Source: DASSKF01 sp035690725 (GTDB lineage: Bacteria > Actinomycetota > Actinomycetes > Actinomycetales > Dermatophilaceae). From it: a stretch of 9,396 nt of DNA. A model generated the notes under the pieces. The model was not told the DNA's origin and made no database searches. It was given only the letters and a program-made list of their open reading frames with translations. Below, piece by piece: positions 8,201-9,396 of the stretch. Each line of letters starts with the position of its first letter. Position 1 is the stretch's first letter. Location of the stretch: the NCBI GenBank assembly GCA_035690725.1, contig DASSKF010000185.1, positions 1-9,396 on the forward strand. The letters are read 5' to 3'. Position numbers and translations under genes: made by a program.

Positions 8201-8978
8201 GGGGGGAGGCGATCGGCATGTCGGCGTACCAGTCGTAGAACGACAGGATGGTGCCGCCGATCATCGACAGGAACCGGGTCCCCGCCGAGTAGGACACCTG
8301 CGACATGGCGGGGATCGGCGAGAAGCCGACGACCCGGTCGGGGCCGTAGCGCTTGACCGTGTGCACGTGCGCGGCGGCGACGAGCTCGGTCACCTCCGCC
8401 CACGAGGCCCGCACGAAGCCCCCCTTCCCACGGGACTGCTTGTAGCGCGCGGTGCGCTGGGGGTCGCCGGTGATCTCCTCCCACGCCTCGACCGGGTCCA
8501 GCCGGGTCCGGGCCTCCCGCCACATCTCCAGCAGCGGGCCGCGGACGTAGGGGTAGCGCACCCGCGACGGGGAGTAGGTGTACCAGGAGAAGGAGGCGCC
8601 CCGCGGGCAGCCGCGGGGCTCGTACTCCGGGGAGTCGGGACCGACCGACGGGTAGTCGGTCTGCTGGGTCTCCCAGGTGATGATCCCGTCCTTGACGTAG
8701 ACCTTCCACGAGCAGGAGCCGGTGCAGTTCACCCCGTGGGTGGAGCGGACCACCTTGTCGTGCCGCCAGCGCTCGTGCCAGAACTCCTCGGCCTGGCGGC
8801 CCCCCTCCCGGTGCAGCGAGCGGAAGTCGTCGCTGGGGGTGCCCGGCAGGAAGAACTGGGCCCTGCGCAACAGCTGCTCGACCGGCTCACCGCCGGGGAG
8901 CAGCGGGGCCAGGTGGTCGGAGGAGGCAGAGGGTGCTCGGGCCGCCGGGCCCTTCGGAGGTGCTTCCGGATCGGACAC
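5217..8978 (-). CDS. narG: Respiratory nitrate reductase alpha subunit (Mo-bis-MGD catalytic subunit NarG)
   Basis: Reduces nitrate to nitrite in the cytoplasm as the catalytic part of the membrane-bound quinol:nitrate oxidoreductase. The protein is 1253 residues, full length for the family (E. coli 1247). The FS0 [4Fe-4S] ligands are H81, C85, C89 and C124 (HGVNCTGSC ... PRGCPRG), spaced as E. coli H49/C53/C57/C92. The Mo-ligand aspartate is D253 in WYADMP, equivalent to E. coli D222. Other landmarks are QTDVPESGDWW, RTPDAHF, NGGGWAHYVGQEK (near 590-603), LLGSSGKG (near 737), LPAATWYEKHD and the C-terminal GGYGQFSWGFNYYGPTG. An N-terminal extension of about 30 residues precedes the conserved part. 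It holds LLRRAQFFLPG, reminiscent of the remnant Tat-like N-terminus described for E. coli NarG, but has no hydrophobic export segment. The GTG at 8978 is the most upstream in-frame start, because TGA lies four codons before it, and GAGGTG stands just upstream. It heads the nar cluster. Confidence 0.99.
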   Translation of the reverse strand: MSDPEAPPKGPAARAPSASSDHLAPLLPGGEPVEQLLRRAQFFLPGTPSDDFRSLHREGGRQAEEFWHERWRHDKVVRSTHGVNCTGSCSWKVYVKDGIITWETQQTDYPSVGPDSPEYEPRGCPRGASFSWYTYSPSRVRYPYVRGPLLEMWREARTRLDPVEAWEEITGDPQRTARYKQSRGKGGFVRASWAEVTELVAAAHVHTVKRYGPDRVVGFSPIPAMSQVSYSAGTRFLSMIGGTILSFYDWYADMPIASPQVFGDQTDVPESGDWWNSSYLMIWGTNLPITRTPDAHFMTEARYKGQKVVVVSPDFSDHTKFADDWLAAVPGTDGALAMAMGHVVLTEFFRDRQVPYFTDYVKRFTDLPFLVTLRERGDAWVPDHLLTAADLDEHASDREAPSREAAAFKTVVLDAQGIPRVPNGSIGFRHSPSGEGRWNLDLEDVDPLLTVHDRREDAVPVDLPRFDVGETQGGSAIRRGVPVVRVAGRTVTTVFDLLMAQYAVPRDGLPGEWPSGYDDEVLGTPAWQERITTVPAAAAARVAREFARNAELSHGRSMIAMGAGTNHWYHSDQIYRTFFTLLMLCGCEGVNGGGWAHYVGQEKVRPLTGFQNLAFALDWQRPTRHMTGTSFFYLHTDQWRYERIRADELASPLGRGTFGGRAFADSLVQAGRMGWTPSHPAFNRNPLDVCDEAAAAGRSVPDHVVEELKAGRLRFADTDPDDPANFPRVMTVWRANLLGSSGKGMEYFMRHFLGTDDAVRAEETPPELRPTEVTWRDPAPRGKLDLITTLDFRMTSSCTHADIVLPAATWYEKHDISTTDMHPFVHSFNPAIAPPWEAKTDFEIFHLLAGEFSRLAVDHLGTRTDVIAAPLMHDTHDEVAQPGGRALDWTRGECEPVPGVTMPKLVTVERDYPAVQQKMAAIGPLLESLGTTVKGITWKPTGALDYLARTNGTVRGGIADGRPALSRDIHFAEGILALSGTTNGFVAMQGWHDLERQTGRKLADLAEERAEEHISFRDTQIQPRGVITSPEWSGSESGGRRYSPFVVNVERLKPWHTLTGRMQFFLDHDWMAEYGEQLPAYRPPLNYRGFYGDQGLGEEGRPEITVRYLTPHSKWSIHSEYQDNLHMLRLFRGGPVIWMNPDDAETIGVSDNEWIEAFNRNGVVACRAVVSHRMPPGTVYMYHAKDRHLMTPRSEVSGWHGGGDNSLTRLVVKPTHVIGGYGQFSWGFNYYGPTGSQRDEWTVIRRRSQEVQF
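5226..5233 (-). promoter_or_regulatory. Ribosome-binding site of narH inside narG
   Basis: AGGAGGTG, a complete match to the 16S rRNA 3' end core, lies eight bases before the narH ATG. It falls inside the codons for the last residues of NarG (SQEVQF). It is the strongest such site in the cluster and confirms the narH start at 5217 rather than the longer frame. Confidence 0.85.
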
Positions 8979-8983
8979 GCCAC

Positions 8984-8989
8984 CACCTC
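8984..8989 (-). promoter_or_regulatory. Ribosome-binding site of narG
   Basis: GAGGTG on the minus strand sits five bases before the GTG start of narG. An in-frame TGA overlaps its 5' edge, so no longer NarG is possible. Confidence 0.75.
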
Positions 8990-8998
8990 ATCCCGTGC

Positions 8999-9020
8999 AG
9001 AGCCCGAGACCTCGGGTTCT
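8999..9020. promoter_or_regulatory. 22-bp operator-like palindrome over the narG promoter
   Basis: Plus strand: AGAGCCCGAG-AC-CTCGGGTTCT, two 10-base arms matching at nine of ten positions around a two-base centre; the inner six (CCCGAG/CTCGGG) are perfect. It covers most of the predicted narG -10 and runs through the expected start site, the usual place for a repressor site. Because transcription should begin near its centre, it is more likely read as DNA than as an RNA hairpin. It does not resemble an FNR (TTGAT-N4-ATCAA) or CRP (TGTGA-N6-TCACA) site, and I cannot name the protein that binds it. Confidence 0.5.
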
Positions 9021-9044
9021 ACTCGCGTCCGGCGCCCGGCACAA
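9016..9044 (-). promoter_or_regulatory. Predicted promoter of the narGHJI(-acn) cluster
   Basis: On the minus strand, TTGTGC (9044-9039) and TAGAAC (9021-9016) are separated by exactly 17 bases, a reasonable housekeeping sigma-factor promoter for an actinobacterium. The last base of the -10 is C rather than the favoured T. Transcription would start near 9009-9007, giving a leader of roughly 30 bases before the GTG. This is by-eye matching only. Confidence 0.5.
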
Positions 9045-9070
9045 GGGGAAAGGGTGCGCGCAGCACGCTG

Positions 9071-9099
9071 TTGGCCTGCTTGCGAAGCCGGTCTATCGT
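9071..9099 (+). promoter_or_regulatory. Predicted leaderless promoter of the divergent gene
   Basis: TTGGCC (9071-9076), a 17-base spacer, and TATCGT (9094-9099) fit the -35 and the TAnnnT -10 pattern. Only six bases separate the -10 from the GTG at 9106, so the transcript would begin at or right next to the start codon. No Shine-Dalgarno sequence precedes that GTG, which agrees with leaderless translation, common in actinobacteria. Confidence 0.55.
9075..9091. repeat. Small imperfect palindrome inside the divergent promoter spacer
   Basis: CCTGCTT-GCG-AAGCCGG: seven-base arms with one mismatch around a three-base centre. It fills most of the space between the -35 and -10 boxes of the plus-strand promoter. 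It could be a regulator site, but inverted repeats this short occur by chance in G+C-rich DNA. Confidence 0.3.
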
Positions 9100-9105
9100 C
9101 GGGCC

Positions 9106-9396
9106 GTGGACTACCGGGAGCAGACGGCGGAAGCCCTGATGGACGCCGAGGAGGGGCTGCTCGCCGCCCACGGTGACCTGCTCCGCAGCCCGTCCAGCGA
9201 GGTCGAGGGGCTGGACCGGGCTGCCTGCGCGGGTCACATCACCGACCTCGCGCGGCTGGCGATGGGCGCGTCCTCGGAGGGGGTGAGCGCCGAGCAGTGG
9301 CGCCGCTGGGTCCGGGAGGCCCTCGGTCACGAGCGGGGAGAGCTCGTGCTGACGGCCGCCGAGGGGTGCATGCGCTCCAACGGCCTGTGGCCCTGG
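9106..9396 (+). CDS. Unidentified protein, divergent from narG (3' end cut by window edge)
   Basis: GTG at 9106 opens a frame of 97 codons that reaches the right edge without a stop. I do not recognise the protein. It begins VDYREQTAEALMDAEEGLLAAH and is rich in Ala, Glu, Leu and Arg, suggesting a soluble, mainly helical protein. It has two cysteines (C41, C88) and three tryptophans near the visible end (QWRRW; LWPW at the very edge). There is no signal peptide, membrane segment or helix-turn-helix that I can point to. Support for a real gene is the promoter-like TATCGT six bases upstream and the divergent placement from narG. With no Shine-Dalgarno site the exact start is less certain; ATG at 9139 is an alternative. 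A role in control or assembly of nitrate reductase is only a guess from position. Confidence 0.6.
   Translation, partial: MDYREQTAEALMDAEEGLLAAHGDLLRSPSSEVEGLDRAACAGHITDLARLAMGASSEGVSAEQWRRWVREALGHERGELVLTAAEGCMRSNGLWPW

Noticed and set aside
8888..8991. ATG at 8991 (minus strand) as a leader peptide start ahead of narG
   Set aside because: It gives about 34 codons in another frame overlapping narG, has no ribosome-binding site, and its sequence (Trp/Arg/Pro/Gly-rich) looks like chance.
9029..9039. CCGG-CGC-CCGG inverted repeat in the narG promoter spacer
   Set aside because: Four-base self-complementary GC arms are common by chance at this composition.
8979..9105. FNR- or CRP-type binding site upstream of narG
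   Set aside because: I looked for TTGAT-N4-ATCAA and TGTGA-N6-TCACA arrangements on both strands and saw no acceptable match.

Overview
The window reads as chromosomal DNA from a high-G+C Gram-positive bacterium (Actinomycetota). The base composition is very G+C-rich throughout. The encoded NarG resembles mycobacterial and streptomycete NarG as I remember it (for example the GDQTDVPESGDWW stretch and the RRRSQEV C-terminus), GTG starts are used, and one promoter looks leaderless. I cannot fix the genus from this sequence.

Almost the whole window is one tightly packed minus-strand gene cluster, read from right to left: narG (8978-5217), narH (5217-3586), narJ (3586-2960), narI (2963-2223), then an aconitase gene, acn (2210 to the left edge, 3' end missing). 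The nar genes encode a complete membrane-bound respiratory nitrate reductase: NarG is the Mo-bis-MGD catalytic subunit, NarH carries four Fe-S clusters, NarJ is the assembly chaperone and NarI is the diheme quinol-oxidising membrane subunit. All expected metal and heme ligands are present and no gene is broken. Successive nar genes overlap by 1, 1 and 4 bases. acn follows narI after only 12 bases, which hold its ribosome-binding site, so it looks co-transcribed with the nitrate reductase.

To the right, a 127-bp region (8979-9105) separates narG from a divergent plus-strand gene that starts with GTG at 9106 and runs off the right edge without a stop (97 codons seen). This region fits two back-to-back promoters. 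For narG there is TTGTGC-17 bp-TAGAAC, with a 22-bp palindrome lying over the -10 and expected start site. For the divergent gene there is TTGGCC-17 bp-TATCGT six bases before its GTG, the layout of a leaderless actinobacterial transcript. I do not recognise the divergent protein.

The nitrate reductase itself is canonical. The points worth a second look are the apparent nar-acn operon, a Cys/His-containing insertion in the aconitase, the operator-like palindromes in the divergent promoter region, and the unidentified leaderless gene. I saw no transposons, CRISPR arrays, tRNA or rRNA genes.
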